Part shown: positions 35,853-46,372 of the stretch, piece after piece | How positions within the stretch are numbered: the stretch's first letter is position 1 | Layout: the number at the start of each line of letters is the position of its first letter | Assembly (NCBI GenBank): GCA_001600455.1 | Contig: BCKC01000003.1 | Coordinates: forward strand, 1-64,000 | DNA: 64,000 nucleotides | Origin: Endocalyx cinctus | Lineage: Eukaryota; Ascomycota; Sordariomycetes; Amphisphaeriales; Apiosporaceae | Direction: 5' to 3' | Notes under the pieces: generated by a model | What the model was told of the DNA's origin: nothing | Seen by the model: only the letters and a program-made list of their open reading frames with translations | Databases searched by the model: none | Made by a program: the position numbers and the translations under genes

Positions 35853-37527
35853 ATGTTTTATTACCCAAGTCCCGCCGTGTCTCTTCTTGAGCACATTCTA
35901 GTAGACAATTGGGGAGCCTACGCGTCCAATTTCTCAACCGCTATTACACCTTGCACGAATTACGTGACCGAGGTAGGGGAGCCGGCCGCGATCTCCGGTC
36001 GGACAACGTCGGCACAATGGATTCGAGTGATCTTTCACGACTTCGTAACCGCTAATGTCACCGCCGGAACGGGCGGTATTGACGCCAGCATCGGATTCGA
36101 AACCTTCCGCGACGAGAATAAGGGTAGTGCGTTCAACGATAGTTTTACATTTTGGCAGCCGTTCACGAACGAGTTTGTCCCTATGGCCGATCTCGTCGCT
36201 CTCGGCACGGTCATGTCGGTAAATCTCTGCGGAGGAAAATACATACCGTTTAGGCCGGGGCGGATCGATGCCCTAGGAGCAGACCCCAGCACCGGAGTGC
36301 CGGAGCCGGGTACGAGCCTAGCCGAGACGCTTGAACAATTTGAACGAGCAGGTTTCAATCAAGAAGATGCAATTGGGCTGACGGCATGCGGCCATACTCT
36401 AGGGTAAGATATACAATTTAGCAATATGTCTTGAATTTTTTTTTTTTTAATTCTTTCACAGGTCTCTCCGTTTCCATCTTATCAATAACCGACTAGTATA
36501 TTAGGTCTGCTCATCATAGTGGTTTCCCAGAAGTGTCGCCGGAGTCGGCAGTAACTCCGAATAATACCAACGGTGGCGTGAACTTCGATTCTACCCGGGG
36601 AACATTCGACCCACTAGTTGTACACGAGTACATCGATGGAACCGGGAACATGGGTGGACCCTTGGTGACGAGCTTCAATGAAACAAGCAGATCGGATCTT
36701 AGGCTTTACGAAAGCGACGGAAATACAACGATGAAGCGGCTCTACGAGCAAGGATCTGAATTTCAGGATACGTGCGTGGATTTGTTCGCACGCATGATGA
36801 ATACCGTGCCGTCAACGGTTACGCTCGAGGATCCGATCGAGCCACTGACAATTAAGCCAATAAACGTGACCTGGGAAGTGACAGGTAACGAGAGCTTAGC
36901 ACTTTCGGGTAATATTCGAGTACGTATCTCTCCTAAGGTATTCCGGATACCGATTTCACTAATATACATACCCAGATCTTGACAAACGAGGAAACGCCCG
37001 GCGAGCCTGTCGTTATTACCTTTACGAATGGGTACACCGAGAAACTTCCTGTAGAGGGAGAGAGCGGCAGATCAGTATTCGGGACGACCGTATACGCGCC
37101 GTTTTCCATTGCTCAATCCAAGATCTCCGGAGTTTCATCTTTTACAATATCGGGAAACGGTCTTGAGCCAGAAAGATTTGCGATTCAAGATGCGGCGTTC
37201 CTAGTTCCGAACCTGACTCAGATTCAGGAAAACACGGTGTCTATCACGGCGCTGGTCAAAACGAGGGAGATTAGCGATGATACTCGGAAGCTGTCGGTTC
37301 GTATTGTAACACCGGTGGTACAACGGTCGACGTTAGCGCCCAGTATGGAGTCTAGAGACGTGCTGCTAGAGCAAACCAGTGGCGGATCCGGGGATGCGGT
37401 GGATATGGTTTACTTGTCTGGAACATCCGATATCAGCCAACCAATTGGTGCCGTCAGCGTGCATCTCCTTTTGGACGGAAATATAGTGGATACTTTGTTA
37501 CTGGATGCGGGTGTGGCTGGATGGTGA
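35853..37527 (+). CDS. Fungal haem peroxidase (class II-like, AA2-type)
   Basis: Three exons (35853-36403, 36505-36919, 36976-37527) give 505 residues. The distal haem site is WIRVIFHDF with Arg58 and His62. The proximal site is LTACGHTLGSAHH with His181, rebuilt across intron 1. GGIDASIGFE and LVALGTVMSVNLCGG fit the plant-type peroxidase fold as found in ligninase-like fungal enzymes. The C-terminal ~250 residues form a beta-rich extension of unknown role. No signal peptide is present from this ATG, and an in-frame TGA lies just before it. Since such enzymes are normally secreted, an upstream exon spliced to 'CCCAAG|TCC' is likely. The start is therefore provisional. It would oxidise phenolics or similar donors with H2O2. 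Confidence 0.82.
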
Positions 37528-37959
37528 TAAGGGGGGAAAATCCAGATTGAGGTGAGATACTAGGACAGATATGGGAGAAAAATGGGTATGACGATAGCTA
37601 TTGGTATTTAGAATGCCAACGTGTAGCGAATAAGAACATATTATGCCATGTATATGATTATATGTGCTATATTGTGAGTCTCTTCCAAGGTTATTTTGGA
37701 TATCGAGAGAAAGTATGTTGTTTTGTCTTCGCTGTCGAGTGCACGTCAATACAGTGAATTAAATATCAGGATTTCTTTCTTTTTCATTTTTATTTTTATT
37801 TTTATTTCACCCTCGAAATGTGAGGGGTAATGTGAATCAAGGTGCTCCCTTGTTAAGACATGGTATATGGTATTAAACAGATCTATCAAACACACATAGC
37901 ATACGTACTTGCCAAGGCATCGATGAAGTGTCCAACATCAAGCATCGCGATATACCTAG

Positions 37960-38013
37960 GTATAGATATATAGATATATATATAGATATATAGATATATA
38001 GATATATAGATAT
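37960..38013. repeat. TAGATATA/GATATA microsatellite
   Basis: Six to seven imperfect copies of an 8-bp TAGATATA unit. Confidence 0.85.
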
Positions 38014-38305
38014 ACATGGTGTACAAGATGCAAAATTTCAATATTCCATGATTAGAATAAGTTAGTATAGAAGGATTAAGCTAAAGGGTGATATGCATGA
38101 ATTATCTTCCGATAAGCCACATTTTTACCCCAAAATTATTTTTATTACGGGCTGTACCTTTTTGTGTTGCGGATAGTAAAGGGCAGTGCGTAAGTTTAGG
38201 GTAGTATACTAGGTTAACCTGCCGTAATATACATAGTATGTATTATACTACTGTACAAGTAATGAAGAGAGAGAGTGTGGTGTGGAACTCGTCAGCGTAT
38301 CATTC

Positions 38306-38340
38306 ATATGTATATCCATTATATCAATGGATATACATAT
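38306..38340. repeat. Perfect inverted repeat, 15-bp arms, 5-bp loop
   Basis: Left arm ATATGTATATCCATT, loop ATATC, right arm AATGGATATACATAT, an exact reverse complement. It could form a cruciform or RNA hairpin. No associated gene or transposon ends are evident. Confidence 0.85.
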
Positions 38341-39602
38341 AATAGATATTCTTGTAACAATGTGACAAGTTGACGTGCTGACGAGACAAGCAGACAAGGT
38401 AGTATAATATACCTAGGTAGTTACTTGGAGAGGTAACAAGGGATTTGTTCTTGTATACCTTATACCTTAGGCTGCTTAGGTACCTGCCTGCCTGCCTGCC
38501 TACCTTCCTAGGGTACCTAGGCAGCTAGGTACCTATGAAGTGGTGTATAAAATGTGAGGGGTTGATTGGGTATTCTAGTTTTAGTGAATAAGACCCCCAA
38601 TTCACCCCCAAGCATAGGTACTTAACCTAAGTAAATTTAGAGTGAAATATAGTATCGAGTACCACCGTATAGGGCTTAAGTATTAGCATGTTTAAAGTAC
38701 ACGTAAATATCAGGGTAACATTCACTAAATAAGAACCCCCGGAACTTTGACATCAACAAGGGGAAGGGGGAAAAAAAAATATTTTCAAATTCACCTAAAA
38801 TATTTTCTTTCATTCCTCTTTTTTTTTTCTTCCTCTTCTTTTTCCCTTTTCCTTTCTTCAGCCCACTTGCACGCTCCGTCGCCTCAAGTCTACTCACCAC
38901 CGTCCTTCGTCAATTAATCCCCTTCTGGTCTGGGTGACTTGTCTTATTCTCTTATTACCGTATTCTTCCTCTCGTCGTCTTCGTCCCGATCCTCTCAACT
39001 CCGCTCATATCTTCCTCTCTTCCCCCTTTTGGTTACATTTCATTCTAACCAAAAGAGAAGCAACAAAGGAAAAAGAAAGGGTGAATAATAAATTGTGTGT
39101 ATCTGAAATACTTCATTACCACGGTTTTATTCAATAGATTCCGATCAAGGTTGATTTTAGAGTAAATAAAAAGTATCGCGTAATTATATTACAGATATCT
39201 TTTTTTTTTTCTACCTCTTTTTTTGAATCCTTTCGATCTTCCTACCCGACTCCTTTGTATCCATCATCATAGGATATTTTCGTACCGATAATCTCGTTTA
39301 CCGCATCATCCTCTGTCATCAAGATTCCTGTATAGCAATAGCGAACCCGTCTATTGTCCCTGGTATCTTATCGATAGATAGCCATTGTCATCATCGCAGA
39401 TATCATCGAGTACATCGACTCTGGTCAGATTTATTTTCGACCATCTCACACCGCCTCCTACCATTCCTCCACGATTACGAAGAATCTCAATTCATTCAAC
39501 CGAAACGACAAGAGCAATACGAATAGATAAAATAAAAATAAAAAGAATACCCTCCCTGCAAACTTAGTAACAAGCTTTTTTTTCCTGTGACTTTGACTAG
39601 TC

Positions 39603-41787
39603 ATGGCGACTCCGTTGCAGTTTGCTTATCGAACCCAGAAGGCAATCGGTGTTACCGACGCTGCGCCTGTCTACACATCTGTTCCTGGATTCGTACAACC
39701 CGAGGGGAACTTGAGGTGCTGTGTTTATTCGCCCTGTGGCCGGTACTTCGCCTGGGCGTCTAACGAACGTGTTTGTGTCGTTGATCCGTCGACCGGAGCC
39801 GTCCTAACCACTCTCGTCCTTTCCAGCGTCTTTGAAATCACCTTCTCTCCACGAGGCTCCTTCTTGAGTACGTGGGAACGACCGGCCAAGGATGAAAATG
39901 GTGATGCGACAAAGAATCTGAAGATTTGGCGAGTTGTCGAAGACCTCCCACCCGACGCCCTAAAACAACCCGTGGGCAAGTTTGTTCAGAAATCCCAAAC
40001 TGGCTGGAACCTTCAGTATTCTTCGGACGAGAAATTCTGCGCTCGTCTCGTAACGAATGAAATTCAATTCTACGACAGCAACGATCTTGCTACCGTCATG
40101 ACTAAGTTGAGGGTCGAAGGTGTCACCGACTTCGCCGTTGCCCCTGGTCAGAGTCACAACGTAGCTGTCTTTGTACCTGAACGCAAGGTATGTTTCACGT
40201 TTGTTCAACTACACCGTATATTCGCACCACGATCGTATCGCTAACCTGACTTCTTCTTTTCTTTCTTTCTTATTCTAGGGCCATCCCGCCGCCGTAAAAG
40301 TCTACAACGTCCCCCAGTTCAACGCGCCGATCTCGCAAAAGACGTTTTTCAAGGGTGACAAGGTTCAGCTGAAGTGGAACAGCTTGGGTACGAGTTTGAT
40401 TGTGCTGGCGCAAACCGACGTAGACAAGTCGAATAAGAGCTATTACGGAGAGACGACCCTGTATCTGCTCAGTGCGAACGGTTCTCTTGACGCTCGTGTC
40501 ACACTCGATAAGGAGGGCCCCATCCACGATGTCTCGTGGTCGCCTAACGGCAAGGAATTTGGCGTCATCTACGGATATATGCCGGCTAAGACCACGATAT
40601 TCAACCATCGCGCCGTGGAGACCCATTCCTTCCCCATCGGCCCTCGCAATACCATTATCTTCTCGCCTACCGGCCGATTCGCTCTCGTCGCCGGCTTCGG
40701 TAACTTGGCTGGTCAGATCGACGTGTATGACTTGGAAAAGGACTATCGAAAGATCTGTACCATTGAAAGTGGCAACCCCAGCGTCTGCAACTGGAGTCCC
40801 GATAGTCGTTACATAATGACGGCCACTACCTCCCCACGACTCCGCGTCGATAACGGCGTGAAGATTTGGCACGTGTCGGGCGGCATCATGTACCACGAAG
40901 ATATGGTTGAGCTTTACAACGTGCTCTGGAGGCCCGTATTACCGGAAAATATCCCGCGCGGCGATCCTCTGACTCCCGTCCCCACCCCTCACACCTCGGC
41001 CGTGGCGTACTTGGGGACCGTGAAGACTCCGTCAAAGCCCGTCGGCGCGTATCGACCCCCCGGCGCCAGAGGTATGGTCACGCCTCTGCATTTTCGACGG
41101 GAAGATGAGGGTGGTGCTGCCCACGTGATGACCAACGGTTCCTCTAACGCAGGCCCCGCCGTATTCGGACGAGCCCGTCGTCATGTTCCGGGTGCTGAAC
41201 CTATCGAATCCGGCCAACGAAACGTCCCCGGCGCTCCTCCGGCTGAGCCCTCGGGCGCGGACGGCGACGCGAACCTGTCCAAGGCGGCATTGAAGAACAA
41301 GAAAAAGAGGAATAATAAGAAGGCCAAAGAAGGCGAGACCAAGACCGAGGGTGGATTAGCTCCACCATCTCACGAGCATGGCCACGGTTCTGGCCACGAA
41401 GGACGCAGCCCCGAGCGCCGTGGAAACCACTTCCACAATCAGCAGAGAAACGCCAGAAGCCGCTCGCGACATAACTACCACGGAGGTAACAATCCTGGTC
41501 GAAATCGTAGCAACACGCATCAGAATGGTCATGCCAACGGCCACGCGCCCCAAATCCAGACGTCTCAGCCTCCGGCCCCCGACACTATCCTGTCTCCCGG
41601 CAGCCAAAACCCGGCTTCCAAGAAGCTCCGTGGCCTGCAGAAGAAGATTCGGGCCATCGAAGACCTCGAGATGCGCCTGGCTGGCGGCGAAAAGCTCGAG
41701 GATACCCAGATGAAGAAGATTGCGACCAAGGCAACCGTCGTGAAGGAGTTGGAGACCATGGAGAAGGAAGCTGCTGCGGCCCGTTAA
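39603..41787 (+). CDS. Eukaryotic translation initiation factor 2A
   Basis: Two exons (39603-40187, 40279-41787) give 697 residues. A WD40-like beta-propeller fills residues 1 to about 430: CVYSPCGRYFAWAS, IHDVSWSPNGKEFGVIYG, NTIIFSPTGRFALVAGFGNLAGQIDVYD and CNWSPDSRYIMTATTSPRLRVDNG. The latter two blocks are strongly conserved in eIF2A. A disordered, His/Asn/Gly-rich and Lys-rich part follows (NKKKRNNKKAKEGE). The last ~70 residues form a charged helix (KLRGLQKKIRAIEDLEMRL), typical of the eIF2A C-terminus that binds Met-tRNA and the ribosome. Cytosolic. It is the only clearly housekeeping gene in the window and marks a boundary with core-genome character. Confidence 0.95.
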
Positions 41788-42715
41788 ATGCTCGATAAAT
41801 ATCGAGCCTGGAAGCGTCTCGACAAAGAGTGATCTTCGTGTGATTTACATATGGAGAGGCCCGGATGAGGTTGCTATCTAATGTAGCAATAACTATTTGG
41901 GGAACGGCTGGGCGTTCCTCTTCTTTTATGGGGAGTCCAAAAAAATATCTCAAAAAAAAGCACCGGTAGATCGGGTTTCTCTAATGTATTTTACCATTAA
42001 AACTCATTGTTGGACACTGGCGTTACGTTCGGCTGGATTCATTAATAAGGTGTTCATCAAGGCCTTTGATGGATATAGTGGAGAACGATGTACTATCGAC
42101 GATGAGGAGGTGGGATATGCGCATCTGTGTGGGGAAAAAAGGGTAGGAGGGAGAATAGTAGGACTTGAAACTCAAAAAAAAAAAACTCGCTGATATGGTT
42201 CAAGTTAAGTCCCCATCATAAAAAAGAATCAAGACGCGCTCAAATAAAGACGCGAAAGTCTTCAGAAGAAAAGAAAACAGACTCATGTCTCTTGCTGTGC
42301 TGGAGATGCCCAGGTGACTTGTGATGTATATTTTCGTCATGTGATACTTTTAAGCGTGATCCTGGCCGTGGATGGTGATATGAATTCGTGGTTTTGCTAC
42401 GCTTGACCGCAGCATACTGAGTAATCAAGTTGCATAGATTTCCTTCACTGTCCATGGATATATCATCTAGGTCACGGAAAAACATCGATTGAAATCAATT
42501 GAAAGCCACCTACTTAACGCGTGCAATAGCTTTGGTAGGGTCGATAAATGTCGCTATCCTCCCAGATTGACAAATGTAGATCTTCATCCCCTCGTAACTA
42601 GCCTTCGAGATCCTAAAGGTTGGCGCAAATCAGGATCTCGATCCCATACTCTAGCGCCCAAGTCTATAATTAACCCTTTTCTTTATTCCAAGCTGTCAAG
42701 AACAGCCGAGAAACA
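41788..42715. other. Convergent intergenic spacer
   Basis: About 930 bp between convergent stops. ORFs at 41897-42193 and 42489-42719 lack protein character. A short GC stem-like segment (about 42622-42661) was considered as a tRNA and rejected. Confidence 0.55.
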
Positions 42716-44733
42716 TTAAGCATACGACCCTCTCTGCCACCACTTACAGCGCGCATTCTCAGTATCATCGGTAATCACATCAGTTCCGTTAAGCTCCAGT
42801 CGTGTGATGACGGACCCGTCTCCATACACAGGTAATGCCTCGCCGTCGACAGAAGAGGGAATAGAGTCCGTCACGAAGCTCACTATATACCGCTGTAATC
42901 GATTGGCTGTGCTGGCGTCCACGTTGCTCGTCAGCCCGTTTTGGAATACGTAAGGAATTTGCTGGCCGTGAATCCCGGGAGGGACGGCGAATTTTACTAG
43001 GCTGTCTTAGTACCGCTTTACCTCTACTTATTACAGACGGGAAAAAAAAAAGACAACAAACTCACAGCCATAAGCTCGGCTGCGCATCGCGCTAGCGAGG
43101 TAATATGCATTACACACGATAGCGAAATCCTGGATGGTCATTAACGCCCGTTGAAATTGATCCACGTAGCCATATGTTCCGTCGAACACTTCGGGATATA
43201 GCGTCTGGGTGACGAATTCCAATGCTTCGTCCGAGATGCTCGGTAAGTTACTGCGTAACACGTCTACGTAATCATCGCTTGTTTTGATGTAAGGAGGCGT
43301 AAAGATTAGTCCCTCAAGGGAGTTATGCATAACCATGATCTTGAGGTCCTTGTGGAATCTTCCTTCAAGGAGAAGCCGGCCCGGTAATGCTGTTGAGTAG
43401 GTCCCATCAACGGACGGACCGTAGAAATTACCACCGTAAGGCGCCTCGGAATATATCTGTAGTGCATTTTCCGCGATTAGCTCTAAGCTATCGAAGGCGC
43501 GGAGACCTTCTACCGTAGTCACGTTTAGAGCGCGAATGAGGCTTTCTGTAGCGGTTTTACTCGAAGCGTATTTCGGTTCCGGTGCTGGGAAGAAGGCTGC
43601 GGAAAGTACTATGGCCTGCTTGAATGGTAGAATCTCACCACTTCCTAGGTCTCCCCCATTACTCGTGATATGATGCATGATCGACCCCGCGCCCGCTGAC
43701 CCGCCCATAACCGTGACGCGGTCCTTGTCGCCGCCGAACTGGTCGATATGCTTCTGCACCCATTTTAGGGCTAGGCGTTGGTCGTAGAGCGCCGCGTTTT
43801 GGATGACCTCATCCTTCTCAGAACCTAGAAGCCAACCAAAGGCTCCTAGTCGGTAGTTGATTGTCACAAATACGAAACCGTTGGAGCTGGTGGTCAATAA
43901 ACCTGCCGGATTGAATCCCCCGTTGCCTGTCTTTTCGCCTGCAGAGTAACCACCACCGTAGATCTAATATGTAATAAGTGTTAAATTCTACGTATTTCAA
44001 ATCTATAATTAAAAGAAGAAAAAGAAAAAAGGTTTCAGCTTACATAAACGAGCACAGGAAGCAATTCCAAACTCTCATTCTTCCCCAAAAACGGAGACTC
44101 GGGGGCGATCACGTCCAAGAACAGACAGTCCTCCGTTATCCTCGGATCGGTGCTTAGTACTGCCGGGTCCTTGGGTATTGCCGCTAAAGCTTCGTCGTAA
44201 TTAAACGATAGACCCATGAGGTAGGCGTTAGTGAACGACTCTGAGATCAATGACCAATTTCCGGATGATTGCGGACAGACGCATCCTATCGACCCGTTCG
44301 AAATGGGCGGGCTCGTTCCCGTTACGAGCGGCTCAATGGGCTCCGCAAATCTTAGATTGCCTAAGGGAGGCGAGGCATAGCGGATATTAGAGAAGTTATA
44401 GTAGCGGCCGGTTTCCTACAAATGACGTTATAAGTGGAAATGAAAAATGACGTTGTGTTTGAAAGAGCAGAGAGTGGAAATCAGAGAAACGTACGTTGAA
44501 GCTGATGGCTTGGTGAAGCTCCTAGGGTTCATCGGTCTTATTAGCACGCTTCTTATCCCATAATGAACGGAGTGCCTTTGAAATAGTAAGCTTACGTAGC
44601 CTAGGTCCACGATAGGCAAATCATTCCCTCCTACAAATGTAGAGATACTTGCGCTTCGCACGGTAGTAAACAGGACTTGTGCAAACAAAAGTCTCAAGGG
44701 ACTATTGAAGTGTTTACTAACTGTAGCCGACAT
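42716..44733 (-). CDS. Type-B carboxylesterase (second copy)
   Basis: Five exons (44733-44596, 44521-44495, 44415-44044, 43963-43066, 42996-42716) give 571 residues, phases consistent. A hydrophobic N-terminus (about 14-30) can act as a signal peptide. Motifs: NIRYASPPLGNLRFAEP, EDCLFLDV, an oxyanion loop YGGG (181-184) in place of the common HGGG, nucleophile GGSAG (Ser268), Glu396 (HNSLEG) and His488 (GIHGQQ). The Ser-Glu-His triad is complete. It is likely a secreted esterase or lipase with unknown substrate. Exon 2 is only 27 nt. The 'GIHG' final motif follows the last intron, which agrees with the family. Confidence 0.88.
44495..44521 (-). other. 27-nt microexon of carboxylesterase
   Basis: Nine codons (ELHQAISFN) between acceptor CCCTAG and donor GTACGT, phase 0 on both sides. 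It joins DLGY to ETGRYYNF, restoring the strand that leads into the conserved NIRYA segment. Confidence 0.8.
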
Positions 44734-46372
44734 TTTCTTGCAACTGCCTGGGGGAAAGTAAGATATAAATTGGAGTGGGCAAAGACCAATATTGATGTCT
44801 TATTGATGCAGAGTAAGCTAGTAGCGGGGAGCGGCTGATAGCAAGTCCTAGATGCTGGTAAAGGCGACCGTCAATCTGATACTTACCAAACTTCTCTATG
44901 CTGTATTTAATTATCATCTTAATCCTTGAAAATAATGCCCTCCACCGACCATTAAACGGAACAACACTATTTTGCTATTATGCAGACCGGTCATTCTACT
45001 CCTCTCTCATGTTATCATTGATAAGCATTGATACACACTTGGGATTTCCTAGATGTACCTGAACCTCGGATTTTGGAACTGTAGCTAGATAACAATAGAA
45101 GTAAGTGGTAGTGTCAACCAGGCACCGCCTCAAACTCCGTAGGTATCACATTTGGGCCAATGATAAGTTGGATACTCTGTATGTACAGTGAAAAGAGGCT
45201 TATCTCAGAGACTCTGAGTATTTGAATATCATTGCCACATACAATAATGACAACAAAATATCGTGTAAGCCACGTAGGGTCCATCTCACTTAGACTTCTA
45301 TATAACACTTTCCCTCCTGCATTTCAATATGTTGCTTTAAATTCAGAGAGTTGATACACCTCACCATCCTCGGTTTTTATTTTTACGTGACTAATCAATA
45401 TGAAAACCTGGATTATGGAAAGCGAAAGCGAGCCCATGTTACGTTCAAAGTCTTGACAGGAAATTATTACGATGTACATCATAGATATGGTCGGGGAGGA
45501 TAGCTAGGCTGATATGTTATCATTTTTCGGACTCGACTTTATTCAAGTCTCATCTCAAATCAAGTCAAGTCTACGGTAGTAGTGTTGGGTTGATGGTGAC
45601 CGTGTTTCTCCTGACCAATTTACCCAACGATATTATTGTCAGCTGCAGATTCAGGCAGCGAAAGACTCACCGTTATTCTCGTAGTATCACATTTAAAGAC
45701 CTTCCCAGTCTAGATACCCAGCCGCCCTATTATCCTAGGTTAGCGTCTTAAAGATTTTTCGTGAACTGTGTTCGGTCTTGCGGTATCCCCAACTAAAGTT
45801 GAAGTAATACGCGGAATGCGATCGGTACACTTCGTCAGTGACAGGATGACGTTCTCTAATTCCGTGGTGTTGTGAGTTATCGGAAACAATAGCAAGTCAA
45901 ACTTGAACTGTGAAACTGCTATAGAGTTAAGGTTTAAACGGGGGAAATTGGTATTTTTCTAGTCTACTAGCCCTCTAACCGAACCTCTCCAGTTTGTTAA
46001 GCTTGAATTGCAGTTGTAAATGACGTCTACTTTTCCAAGGGTGAATCGAAATACAGTGGCTGAGTGGCTAAAAATTTCATGAGTTTTTTTTTTTTTCACT
46101 TCACGTCTCTCAGGGGTATTCCATAGTTCTTGTTAAAGGTAAACTAAGCTACAAGAATGAGAGGGAAAAAACATATATCAACACAAAATTTACTAACGAC
46201 GTGAGTCTATTATTAGTACTAACCAGTATTGATAAGAACATAATATTAATCTTTGAATGGAATAAAGTAATAATAATAATGCCCTTGTTGGTTGAAGTTT
46301 ACGATATAGTTAGGCCCTTTTGCAAACCCCAAGCTTACGTCTCCTATATTATATTATAACTCTTGAAAATCA
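44734..46372. other. Gene-free region
   Basis: About 1.6 kb of AT-rich sequence between the carboxylesterase start and the regulator stop. ORFs up to 66 codons look random, and a poly-T run lies at 46085-46096. Nothing else supported. Confidence 0.55.

Larger units (their letters stand above)
37528..39602. other. 2-kb intergenic region upstream of eIF2A
   Basis: It contains ATTTT repeats (37788-37806), a TAGATATA array (37960-38013), a perfect 15-bp inverted repeat (38306-38340), CCTGCCTG and palindromic CCTAGGTA words (38410-38535) and a pyrimidine-rich zone before the ATG. ORFs are not convincing. The last ~400 bp is probably eIF2A 5' UTR and promoter. Confidence 0.6.

Noticed and set aside
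35363..35937. Overlapping ORFs up to 141 codons on the minus strand
   Set aside because: No recognisable motifs or codon bias, and competing frames are open on the other strand. Probably chance in a GC-balanced spacer.
19174..37527. Calling the oxidative block a complete secondary-metabolite cluster
   Set aside because: No PKS, NRPS, terpene synthase or prenyltransferase backbone is visible in the window.
42622..42661. GGCGC...GCGCC stem with GGATCTCGATCC core as a tRNA candidate
   Set aside because: No A box, no anticodon arm and no acceptor pairing of the right size.
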